Assembly: GCA_028869615.1 (NCBI GenBank)
Contig: JAGWRQ010000116.1
Span: forward strand, 1-6,743
DNA from: Candidatus Methylomirabilota bacterium
Lineage (GTDB): Bacteria; Methylomirabilota; Methylomirabilia; Methylomirabilales; Methylomirabilaceae
DNA length: 6,743 nucleotides
Direction: 5' to 3'
Both the position numbers and the translations under genes were made by a program. Below the pieces are notes generated by a model. The model saw only the letters and a list, made by a program, of their open reading frames with translations, was not told where the DNA came from and searched no databases. Below are positions 1 to 6,478 of this stretch, piece by piece. The number at the start of each line of letters is the position of its first letter. Position 1 is the stretch's first letter.

Positions 1-482
1 TCGTGTTTCATGGCAGGTCTGACTCCCTTGAGTTTGCCACCCTCCCCCAGAGTTACGGGGCCGAGCCGTTCAGTCACATGATCAGGATCGTGGCCTACGC
101 TATCGAGTCGGATCGTGGACTGACAGCGATGGCAAGCTATCCTCTTGTAACTCAGACGTCCGGCCTGGTCGAGGATCAGGCCAAATCGCTGGATGAGCGA
201 GTATCAGAGGTGCGCTTTCGATATCTGGTGCCGGAAGGAAAACCGGATGATAAACTTCCGCCCACATGGCGCGATGCCTGGGACCCTTCGCGGGATGAGA
301 CGCCACAGTTCCCATCTCGGGGGTCCGTCTCTTCTCCGGGGCGGCGCGCCCTGAAAGGTTCTGATCGTCTGCCATTGTCCGTGGAGGTCACCCTCACGAT
401 TCGACAGCAGCGGGCGCAAGACGTCCGCGAGTTGATCCTGCCGCCGCTGGTCTTTCCGGTACAGGTGGGACGGACGCTATGA
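1..482 (+). CDS. gspJ: Type II secretion minor pseudopilin GspJ, C-terminal part (5' end cut by window)
   Basis: The frame is open from the window edge; the GTG at position 3 is probably an internal valine codon, not a start. About 159 residues are visible. GspJ proteins usually have about 200-230, so the prepilin leader and N-terminal helix are missing. The visible part has GspJ-like features: a 'FHGRSDSLEFAT' strand near the start (typical F.G...L.F.T), then 'MIRIVAYAIE', 'SEVRFRYLV' and 'TWRDAWD', and a final 'LPLSVEVTLTI' strand. In the family, GspJ joins GspI and GspK in the tip complex that primes the periplasmic pseudopilus. A Ser/Pro/Arg-rich stretch (about residues 95-117) lies before the last strand. 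The stop codon overlaps the gspK start as ATGA, and gspK follows as expected for a J-K pair. The identity rests on weak motifs plus strong context. Confidence 0.82.
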   Translation, partial: VFHGRSDSLEFATLPQSYGAEPFSHMIRIVAYAIESDRGLTAMASYPLVTQTSGLVEDQAKSLDERVSEVRFRYLVPEGKPDDKLPPTWRDAWDPSRDETPQFPSRGSVSSPGRRALKGSDRLPLSVEVTLTIRQQRAQDVRELILPPLVFPVQVGRTL

Positions 483-1594
483 AAAGGGGTGGGGAGCGCG
501 GATTGGCGCTTGTGGTCGTGCTCTGGATTCTGGCGTTCCTGAGTGTGGTCTTTACAGCCTTTACCTTTTCCATGCGGACGGAACTGGCGGCGGCGTCCAA
601 CTTCAGGCAGGAGACGGAGGCCTACTACCTGGCGGAGGCGGGAGTGTACAAGGCCGCGGCGGAGATCATCAACGCCGACCGCAACGTTCCGCCCGACTCT
701 ACACTCTATGACGCCTTGGACGAGCGCTGGCACACCAATCCGGCCGCGTATGAGAATGTGGCGTTAGGCGGTGGGCGTTATTGGGTGACGGTTACGGACG
801 AGGAGAGCAAGTTCCCCCTGAACGGGCAGATCACCCCACAATACGATGCGATGCTCCGCCGGCTGTTCTCCAACTCCGGCGTCACGGATGAAAAGCTAGT
901 TTCCACTATCGTTGATTCGATACAGGACTGGCGCGATGCCGACGATCTTCATCGTCTCAATGGCGCCGAGGACGACTACTACCTTTCACTCCCTGTTCCG
1001 TATCGGGCCAAGAATGCGGACTTTGAAACCATCGATGAGCTGTTGCTGGTCAAAGGGATGACGCCGGAGATCCTGTACGGTAACGTCGGCAATCCGCAGC
1101 GACGGGCTGCGTTAGAGGCGCAACGACCCTGGGAACGCGAGCGTCAGCCCGGCGAGTACCTTGGCGTGGCCCAACACCTGTCGGTTCATTCCCTGGGCCG
1201 AGTGAATGTCAACACGGCGTCTCCAGAGGTCTTGATGGCGTTAGGGCTGACGGCTGCCGAGGTGGGGTCTGTCCTGGACCGGCGTACGGCCACCCCGTTT
1301 AAGGGTGTCGGCGAATTCACCGGTCTCCTCACCTCCATTACAGGCGGGGGACGACAAGGATTCCAGGTGGTGCCGGGAGGCCAACCTGGCGCGGCCAATC
1401 CGCAGCAGATTCTCGCTACGCTCAATGAGACGGCTGACGTGAGGTCGAGAAGTTTCGCCGTACGGTCGGCTGCGCGGATGGCGGGATCGAGGCTGACGGT
1501 TCGCGTGGCTGCCATCCTACGAAACGATGGGACGCCGGGCCGGCCGAAGCTCTCGGTGCGGCTTTGGAGCCTTAACCCACGGCAGGGGGTATGA
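479..1594 (+). CDS. gspK: Type II secretion minor pseudopilin GspK (pseudopilus tip protein)
   Basis: The protein has 371 residues, slightly longer than most GspK. The N terminus is a class III (prepilin) signal: a short basic leader ending in G8, then a hydrophobic helix starting 'LALVVVLWILAF'. GspD-associated prepilin peptidase (GspO/PilD type) would cut after G8. Residue +5 is Val, not the Glu of ordinary pseudopilins; loss of Glu5 is typical of GspK, which sits at the tip. 'YYLAEAGVYKAA' (49-60) follows the helix. The GspK signature is clear: 'DSIQDWRDADD' (146-156) and 'GAEDDYY' (162-168), an acidic region matching the calcium-binding part of known GspK structures. 'VNVNTASPEVLMAL' (242-255) is the conserved helix-hairpin-like segment. 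The ATG overlaps the gspJ stop by four bases; AGGTGGG at 463-469 is a possible ribosome-binding site. Confidence 0.96.
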   Translation: MKRGGERGLALVVVLWILAFLSVVFTAFTFSMRTELAAASNFRQETEAYYLAEAGVYKAAAEIINADRNVPPDSTLYDALDERWHTNPAAYENVALGGGRYWVTVTDEESKFPLNGQITPQYDAMLRRLFSNSGVTDEKLVSTIVDSIQDWRDADDLHRLNGAEDDYYLSLPVPYRAKNADFETIDELLLVKGMTPEILYGNVGNPQRRAALEAQRPWERERQPGEYLGVAQHLSVHSLGRVNVNTASPEVLMALGLTAAEVGSVLDRRTATPFKGVGEFTGLLTSITGGGRQGFQVVPGGQPGAANPQQILATLNETADVRSRSFAVRSAARMAGSRLTVRVAAILRNDGTPGRPKLSVRLWSLNPRQGV

Positions 1595-3027
1595 TGCTGC
1601 TCGGTGAGTTGATCCCTGGACCAAAGGTCAGCCTGGGCATGGACCTCCGAGGCAGCCAGATCTGCCATGTCTTGTTAAGCAAGCTGCTTGGACGGATCCA
1701 GCTTCTCGACTGGGGCATCGAAGAACTGTCGGCCGAAGAGAAGAATAAGCCGGAAGTCCTCAAGGAAAAGTTAGCCCAGCTTGTGAACCGGCTACCCAAA
1801 CGCCCGACGTTTGTGACGGTTGGCCTGCCGCGGCGCCTTGTGACTATGCGCACGGTGAGCATGCCGGCGGTGGGCGAAGAGGAACTGAAGGGGATCCTGG
1901 AGTACGAGGTCGAGCGGCACATCCCGTTCCCCTCCGAGGAGGCCCAGTACGACTTTCAGGTGCTTGAGCGCGATGCCGAGAACGCCACTGTGCTATTGGC
2001 CGCGGCCAGAAAAGAGGAGATCGGTCGGTACCTGACCTTCTTGGAGGAGGCGAGGATCAAGCCGACCGCCCTTGGTGTCTCCACGTTCGCCTCGCTCAAC
2101 GCGCTCTTGTACAACGGCAACCGAGGCGGGGAAACCCTGACGGCCCTGGTTGATCTGCGGAACGGAGAGGCCGAGTTGGGGGTGGCCAAGGCGGGGGTCT
2201 TTCGATACGCTCGGTATCTCCCCATAGGCCAAGTTGCGCCGCTCGATGCGCTGCTGCCGGATCTCACCGATCTGCTTGCTCACCTCGAAGCCAATGGTGG
2301 GGCGCAAGCCGGACGGATTACCCTTTCGGGATCGGGCGCGGGCAGAGGAGACCTGCTCCACCACATGGCCGAACGGACCGGCTTGTCGGTGGAGTTCTTC
2401 CAGCCCTTCCAGCGGATTAAGACGACAGGCGTTGATCCGCAGATGGCTCCATCCCTTGGGGCGGCCGTCGGACTCGCCCTGAACGGGCTTGCGCCGCTGC
2501 CGCTTGACATTGACTTGCTGCCGGAGGCGGTGGCCCCTCCTCGTCGGGATCCCGGTGTGGTCACGACCGTTCGTCTCGTCACCCTCATTCTGGCGCTCGG
2601 TCTGGCGTATACCGTAGGCGGAGCGATCCGGGAGCGTCGGGCGCTTGCAAAGCTGACCGTTACGCTGAATCAGGTGCAGGCCGAGGCGGCGAAGGTGGAA
2701 TCGCTCAAACGGGAGATCGCCACGCTCGGCAGCCAGATCGTCACCTTGGAGAAGATCGATCGCGAGGAGAGCAGGAAGCTGGACGTGCTCAAGGAGCTCG
2801 TGTCTGTCCTGCCGAAAGGGGTAACCTTAACGCTCTTTTCGGTGGACGGTCGGGAGGTGCGGATCGGCGGTTTGATCACCGGCTCGGCCTCGGACCTGAT
2901 CTCCATCCTGGAGCAGTCGCCGGTTTTTGAGAACGTGGGGTTCGCCTCCCCTGTGGCAAGCCGAGGAACGGAGAGCCAGGACTTTCAGATCAAAGCGCTC
3001 CTCGAGGTCCGCCAGGAGAAGCGATGA
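1591..3027 (+). CDS. gspL: Assembly-platform protein GspL with PilM-like cytoplasmic and PilN-like periplasmic domains
   Basis: The 478-residue protein reads as a fusion of PilM and PilN. Residues about 12-300 are an actin-like PilM domain: 'VSLGMDLRGSQI' (13-24), the PilM signature 'RTVSMPAVGEEEL' (87-99) with 'EYEVERHIPFP' (104-114), 'LVDLRNGEAEL' (186-196), and 'SLGAAVGLALNG' (288-299). 'LDIDLLP' (305-311) resembles the start of PilN. One membrane helix follows (about 325-344), then a coiled coil (about 345-400) and a small ferredoxin-like domain (about 400-475). In T2SS, GspL anchors the GspE ATPase at the inner membrane and binds GspM in the periplasm. Both phosphate-loop motifs look degenerate, so nucleotide binding is doubtful. 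The ATG at 1591 overlaps the gspK stop (ATGA). A second ATG at 1594 is better spaced from AGGGGG (1584-1589), so either may be used. Confidence 0.92.
   Translation: MMLLGELIPGPKVSLGMDLRGSQICHVLLSKLLGRIQLLDWGIEELSAEEKNKPEVLKEKLAQLVNRLPKRPTFVTVGLPRRLVTMRTVSMPAVGEEELKGILEYEVERHIPFPSEEAQYDFQVLERDAENATVLLAAARKEEIGRYLTFLEEARIKPTALGVSTFASLNALLYNGNRGGETLTALVDLRNGEAELGVAKAGVFRYARYLPIGQVAPLDALLPDLTDLLAHLEANGGAQAGRITLSGSGAGRGDLLHHMAERTGLSVEFFQPFQRIKTTGVDPQMAPSLGAAVGLALNGLAPLPLDIDLLPEAVAPPRRDPGVVTTVRLVTLILALGLAYTVGGAIRERRALAKLTVTLNQVQAEAAKVESLKREIATLGSQIVTLEKIDREESRKLDVLKELVSVLPKGVTLTLFSVDGREVRIGGLITGSASDLISILEQSPVFENVGFASPVASRGTESQDFQIKALLEVRQEKR
3014..3018 (+). promoter_or_regulatory. Ribosome-binding site for gspM
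   Basis: AGGAG lies inside the 3' end of gspL, five bases before the overlapping ATG at 3024. It supports that start and re-initiation at the ATGA junction. Confidence 0.7.
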
Positions 3028-3599
3028 TAACCCTCGCCACCCGTGAACGGCGGTTTCTCGTGGCTGGTGGAGCGGCCCTTGTCGTCTTTCTCGCCATCAA
3101 CTACGTCATTGTGCCGGCCATTTCACGTCAGATGGCGGTCCGAAGTGAGTACCAGGACAAGCTCCAAGCCCTTGAACGCTTCCAAACGGTGGTGGAGGGG
3201 AAGCGACGGTATGAAAAGAACTTCGCCGAAGCCGAGAAACTTTTCACGCAACTGCAAGCTCGACTGCTGCCTGGCGAAAAACTGACGCTGGCCGCGGCCG
3301 ATCTTCAGGCAATGCTGCACAAGGCGGCGGGGGAGAGTGGCGTGACCATTGTCAGTGAGAATATTCACCAGCCAAAGAAGGCAGAGGGATTCACGCAGGT
3401 TGCGGTGGAACTCTCCTTGAACGCCGACCTGAAGAAGCTCCGCGACTTTCTGTACAGGATTGAGAGCGCTTCCAAGCTGCTCACCGTCCCCAAGCTCCAG
3501 GTGAACGCTTCCTACCCCAGGCCGGGCGCTGAGCTTCAGGTGACTGTGGTGGTCAGCGGATACACCATGGGGTTGGAGGAAAAAAGCCCCGGTGCTTAG
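3024..3599 (+). CDS. gspM: Assembly-platform protein GspM (PilO-like)
   Basis: The protein has 191 residues, within the usual GspM/PilO range. A short basic cytoplasmic start (T6-R10) precedes one membrane helix (about 11-31, 'FLVAGGAALVVFLAINYVIV'). A heptad-like charged coiled coil follows (about 35-82), then a ferredoxin-like alpha/beta domain (about 85-182) that includes 'AGESGVTIVSENI', 'FTQVAVELSL', 'LKKLRDFLYRIES' and 'LQVTVVVSGY'. These strand-helix patterns are those of PilO and GspM. In the family this inner-membrane protein pairs with GspL through the coiled coil and periplasmic domains and stabilises the platform. The start overlaps the gspL stop by four bases and has AGGAG five bases upstream. 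The end overlaps gspC by eight bases. The GspM/PilO family is sequence-diverse, so the name depends partly on position between L and C. Confidence 0.88.
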   Translation: MITLATRERRFLVAGGAALVVFLAINYVIVPAISRQMAVRSEYQDKLQALERFQTVVEGKRRYEKNFAEAEKLFTQLQARLLPGEKLTLAAADLQAMLHKAAGESGVTIVSENIHQPKKAEGFTQVAVELSLNADLKKLRDFLYRIESASKLLTVPKLQVNASYPRPGAELQVTVVVSGYTMGLEEKSPGA

Positions 3600-4173
3600 A
3601 TCGCTCAGATTGTTGAATCTGTGCTTGGGTGTTGTCGCGGGGCTGATTGCCGCCGCTCTGGTGAGGACGTGGGTCGCGCCCCCTGCCCCGGTCCCAGGTT
3701 CACCTGTCACGAAGCCGGCGCAGGAGGCGGAGGCGCTGGCCTATACTCCGACCCCTCGCCCCCCCCTGGCGCAGTTCGACACATTGCTCGAAAAGAATCC
3801 GTTCAAGCAACCTCCCCCAGTTGTGAGGCAGCCCGGTCCCCCTCCACCCCCTCCAATCCCAGCCCCGACGCTTGTCGGCACCATGCTGGTCGATCATGAG
3901 CGCAAGGCGATTCTGAACGACCGTGGTAAGGCGAACATCTATTCGGTTGGTCAGGAGGTAGCGGGGGGGACAGTGACCGACATCAGAGAAGATCGCGTGT
4001 TCTACAAACGGGGCGATGCGGTCTCGGAGATCACGCTCAAGGCGCCGATTCAGCCCGGCGCGGCGTCGCGTCAACGGACTCCCATCATCCCGTCCGCCGA
4101 CAGAGTATCCGCTCCGTTGGTCGTGCCTCTACCCCCACCCCCAGGGACGGTCGAGGGGGCGCCGTCCCGGTGA
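3592..4173 (+). CDS. gspC: Short inner-membrane connector GspC (homology-region domain only, PilP-like)
   Basis: The protein has 193 residues and a GTG start. A membrane helix lies at about 8-28. A Pro-rich linker follows, with 'FDTLLEKNPFKQP' (62-74), typical of the segment just before the GspC/PilP beta domain. The homology region runs from 'PTLVGTMLVDHERKAIL' (92-108) through 'SVGQEVAGGTVTDI' (118-131) to 'VFYKRGDAVSEITL' (136-149). In T2SS this domain binds the secretin N0 domain and so joins the inner-membrane platform to the outer-membrane channel. The PDZ or coiled-coil domain usual after it is absent; only a Pro-rich tail (about 155-193) is present. The GTG overlaps the gspM stop by eight bases; GGAGGA at 3575-3580 is 11 bases upstream, a little far but usable. 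Length and layout are closer to PilP than to classical GspC. Confidence 0.86.
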   Translation: MLRSLRLLNLCLGVVAGLIAAALVRTWVAPPAPVPGSPVTKPAQEAEALAYTPTPRPPLAQFDTLLEKNPFKQPPPVVRQPGPPPPPPIPAPTLVGTMLVDHERKAILNDRGKANIYSVGQEVAGGTVTDIREDRVFYKRGDAVSEITLKAPIQPGAASRQRTPIIPSADRVSAPLVVPLPPPPGTVEGAPSR

Positions 4174-4298
4174 ACGTCTTTGAGCAGCAGAAGACCGCTG
4201 CTTCCAGCTCCCGTGCTGGTAGACAGCCAGCCAGGGAGACAGCGGGTCATTACCTGTCCACGGCATTGGCCGATGGGGCAGCAACGAGGAAGGAGTGA
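4170..4298 (+). CDS. Possible 42-residue ORF filling the gspC-gspD gap
   Basis: A GTG at 4170 overlaps the gspC stop as GTGA, and the frame stays open for 42 codons to TGA at 4296-4298, three bases before the gspD start. GAGGGGG (4153-4159) lies ten bases upstream as a possible ribosome-binding site. The peptide would begin MNVFEQQKTAASSS and be polar, Ala/Ser/Arg-rich, with no membrane helix or signal peptide. I recognise no family. A random open frame of this size in GC-rich DNA is not rare, so this may be a leader or untranslated spacer. The exact fit between the two genes is the only positive argument. Confidence 0.3.
   Translation: MNVFEQQKTAASSSRAGRQPARETAGHYLSTALADGAATRKE
4183..4202 (+). 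other. Small hairpin in the gspC-gspD gap
   Basis: AGCAGC at 4183-4188 and GCTGCT at 4197-4202 form a perfect six-base stem with an eight-base loop. A second, five-base stem (GCTGG 4215-4219 with CCAGC 4227-4231) lies just downstream. No T-run follows either, so a rho-independent terminator is unlikely. They could slow ribosomes or protect an mRNA end, but such short stems also arise by chance. Confidence 0.3.
4290..4295 (+). promoter_or_regulatory. Ribosome-binding site that fixes the TTG start of gspD
   Basis: AAGGAG lies six bases before the TTG at 4302. An in-frame TGA at 4296-4298 rules out any start further upstream, and the first downstream candidate (TTG 4332) would destroy the signal peptide. 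This makes the TTG the best start. Confidence 0.8.
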
Positions 4299-4301
4299 GG
4301 A

Positions 4302-6395
4302 TTGACTATCCGTAGAAATGTCCTTGCGATCTTGATAGTTGCGGCTTTCGTTCCAGCCTGTGCCCTCGTCAGCACACCGCGGCCGTCCGAGCTCGAAGCG
4401 AAGACGCTGCCTCCAAAGATCCAAGGACCAGAGCAGGCGCCTGCGGCCCCGTCTCCAGTCATTGCTACGACTCTTCCGCCTTCACAAACAGCGCTGGCTG
4501 AGGAAGGGGTAAAAGAAGAGAAAGGGGCAAAAGAAAAAGATGCGCAAGAGTCGAAGGCGGCAAAGACCTTACCCATGACGGAATCGGTTCCCGCTTCGCC
4601 ACCCTTGATAGAGGTGAAGGAAGGGGCTCCCGTCTCCTCGACAGGACCTCCGGGTATGCCAGGGCCCGTCCAGCCGGGAGGATCGCAGTATGTCTCGCTG
4701 AACTTTGACAACGCCGACCTGGAGCTGGTCCTTCGATCCATTGCCGACATCACCGGTATTAACTTTATCATCGGCCCAGGCGTCAAGGCGAATGTCACGA
4801 TGCGGACGACGACCAGGGTGCCATCCACCGAAGTCTTTTCCATCATGGAGTCGGTGCTGGAGGTCAATAACCTGGCGGCGGTGAAGGAAGGCTCATATTA
4901 CAAGATCGTTCCGATCGCGGTTGCCCAGCAGGAACCGCAGGACGTGCAGGTGGGAAAAGAGCGCGTCGAAGAGCGGGAACGCTATGTGACCCAGATTGTC
5001 CACCTTGACCACCTCTCCGCCGACGAGATGACGAAGATCCTGCAGCCGTTCCTGGCCAGGGGCGCCAAGATGTTGGTTCACAAGGAGACCAACAGTCTGA
5101 TCATCGCCGGCTTCAGCTCAACAATCAAGCGGTTGCTTGATACCGTCAAGGCGCTGGATATTCCATCTAAACGGGATAATATCCAGCGGATATTTGTTTA
5201 TTTCGTAGAAAACGCCAAGGCCGCCGAGCTAGCGAATACCCTCAACACCCTCTATGGTCGCCGAGACCTGGTACGGGGCGCAGCGCCTGGGGCCAGGCCG
5301 GGACAGCCGCCCGTCAGCCCTGCCGTTGGCGCGCCGCCAACAACAACTGCCCCAATCCCTGCAGCTCCCGGCCAGCCGTCGCCTCCCTCAGGAGCCGCCC
5401 CTCCCCAAGGTACTGGAGCCGCGCCAGGCGAGGTGGTGGGCGAAATAACCATCGTGTCCGACGAGGCCAACAATGCGCTGATCATCAAGACCTCGCCCCG
5501 CAACTACGAGATCATCGAGGCGACGATCAAGCAGATCGACATCGTCCCGAAGCAGGTGTTGATCGAACTCCTCGTAGCCGAGATCACGCTCACAGACACA
5601 TTTAATATGAGCGTGGAAGAGCTTATCAGGACCGGAAACTTCGCTTTTTCAGGCCTGTTTGGAGGGGCAGGACCGGCGGCGATCAGTGCCTTTTTGAGCC
5701 CAAAGACATTGGTCCCCCCCACTGGCTTCACCACCACCTTTGTGCACGGCGACAATTTCCGGGTCGTGTTAAACAATCTGGCGAAGCTGACAAAGGTCAA
5801 CATTTTGGCGAGCCCGCACCTGCTGACCGCGAATAACAAAGAGGCAAAGATTCAGATCGGTCAGGAGGTGCCTATTATCACAGGTGAGCAGTCCACGTCA
5901 GCATTCGCTACTCAAGGAACGACGACCCCCTTCAAGACGATTCAGCAGAAGGACATCGGGATCATCATGGGGATCAAGCCCCATGTAAACGAGAAGCGGT
6001 TGGTCACGCTAGACATCGAGGCCGAAAATACCGATGTTGATCAACCGGAATTTGGTGGTACCGGATCTCCTTCTTTTCTGAAGCGCACGACGAAAACTGC
6101 GCTTGTAGTCCAGGATGGTCAATCGCTGGTGATCGGAGGGATCATCCAACAAACAAAGACTAAGACGCGGTCTGGCGTTCCTTTCCTGAGTACGATTCCT
6201 TTACTCGGCTATCTCTTCAGTAATACGTCTGAGGAGTTGAGAAAGACCGAGCTAGTCATTCTGATTACGCCCCATGTGATTGCGTCTCCGGAGGAGGGCC
6301 AGGCGCTTACCGAACAGTTCAGGGAGCGGGTGAAATCGTTGGAGTCGCTGATGAAATCGTCGCTCACGACCTCCCCATCGGGGTTCAAGCCGTAG
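4302..6395 (+). CDS. gspD: Type II secretion outer-membrane secretin GspD, possible lipoprotein
   Basis: The protein has 697 residues and a TTG start. The signal peptide 'MTIRRNVLAILIVAAFVPAC' ends at C20, a possible lipobox (V-P-A-C; Pro at -2 is unusual, and signal peptidase I cleavage after A21 is an alternative). Residues 21-127 are a Pro/Ala/Lys/Glu-rich linker. Domain N0 is about 128-204 ('VSLNFDNADLELVLRSIAD'). An N1-type domain is about 228-288 ('LIIAG', 'LLDTVKALDI'). A second N domain is about 296-415, split by a Pro/Ala/Gly-rich insert (about 326-376). The secretin barrel is about 418-658 ('VLIELLVAEITL', 'NILASPHLLTANNKEAKIQIG', 'DIGIIMGIKPHV'), with the hallmark 'IPLLGYLF' (632-639) and 'ELVILITPHVI' (650-660). 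It forms the multimeric outer-membrane gate through which folded substrates leave. It binds GspC through N0. Classical GspD has one more N domain. PilQ-like AMIN domains are absent. Confidence 0.96.
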   Translation: MTIRRNVLAILIVAAFVPACALVSTPRPSELEAKTLPPKIQGPEQAPAAPSPVIATTLPPSQTALAEEGVKEEKGAKEKDAQESKAAKTLPMTESVPASPPLIEVKEGAPVSSTGPPGMPGPVQPGGSQYVSLNFDNADLELVLRSIADITGINFIIGPGVKANVTMRTTTRVPSTEVFSIMESVLEVNNLAAVKEGSYYKIVPIAVAQQEPQDVQVGKERVEERERYVTQIVHLDHLSADEMTKILQPFLARGAKMLVHKETNSLIIAGFSSTIKRLLDTVKALDIPSKRDNIQRIFVYFVENAKAAELANTLNTLYGRRDLVRGAAPGARPGQPPVSPAVGAPPTTTAPIPAAPGQPSPPSGAAPPQGTGAAPGEVVGEITIVSDEANNALIIKTSPRNYEIIEATIKQIDIVPKQVLIELLVAEITLTDTFNMSVEELIRTGNFAFSGLFGGAGPAAISAFLSPKTLVPPTGFTTTFVHGDNFRVVLNNLAKLTKVNILASPHLLTANNKEAKIQIGQEVPIITGEQSTSAFATQGTTTPFKTIQQKDIGIIMGIKPHVNEKRLVTLDIEAENTDVDQPEFGGTGSPSFLKRTTKTALVVQDGQSLVIGGIIQQTKTKTRSGVPFLSTIPLLGYLFSNTSEELRKTELVILITPHVIASPEEGQALTEQFRERVKSLESLMKSSLTTSPSGFKP

Positions 6396-6478
6396 ATGGA
6401 GTAAGAGCGCAAAGGCGGGGGGGTGGGTTTGAAGCTTGCCCCTGCTCTGAATCATGCTACACATAGAAGGAGGACGAC
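6396..6478 (+). other. gspD-downstream intergenic region, no clear terminator
   Basis: This 83-base gap holds a G-rich tract (6414-6427, with seven consecutive G) and a CCCC at 6439-6442. AGAGC (6404-6408) can pair with GCTCT (6444-6448), and some of the G-run with CCCC, giving an interrupted stem. No T-run follows the stem, so an intrinsic terminator is not supported. A break in the operon is likely only because this is the longest non-coding stretch after gspD and a new well-formed gene start follows. Confidence 0.3.
6467..6473 (+). promoter_or_regulatory. Strong ribosome-binding site for the downstream exported protein
   Basis: AAGGAGG, a near-perfect Shine-Dalgarno sequence, ends five bases before the ATG at 6479. 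It decides this start over an out-of-frame ATG at 6454. Confidence 0.8.

Noticed and set aside
3..5. GTG as the start of gspJ
   Set aside because: No room for a prepilin leader or N-terminal helix, which all GspJ need; the codon corresponds to the middle of the protein.
176..733. Antisense open frame of 185 codons across gspJ/gspK
   Set aside because: The protein is Arg/Ser-rich with no family features and covers conserved pseudopilin coding sequence.
3123..3710. Antisense open frame of 195 codons across gspM/gspC
   Set aside because: It lies opposite two well-supported genes, shows no recognisable domain, and long antisense frames are common in GC-rich DNA.
4302..4337. TTGACT as a -35 promoter box with TTGATA downstream
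   Set aside because: TTGACT is the gspD start codon region; spacing to TTGATA is 24 bases, not near 17, and it would lie inside the gene.
4250..4867. Antisense open frame of 205 codons across the start of gspD
   Set aside because: It mirrors the low-complexity linker and N0 of gspD; its Ser/Gly-rich composition is what the reverse strand of that region would give.
6429..6458. Possible promoter (TTGAAG, 18 bases, CATGCT) before the last gene
   Set aside because: The -10 match is only about three of six bases, and such weak pairs are frequent by chance; a promoter here is plausible by position only.
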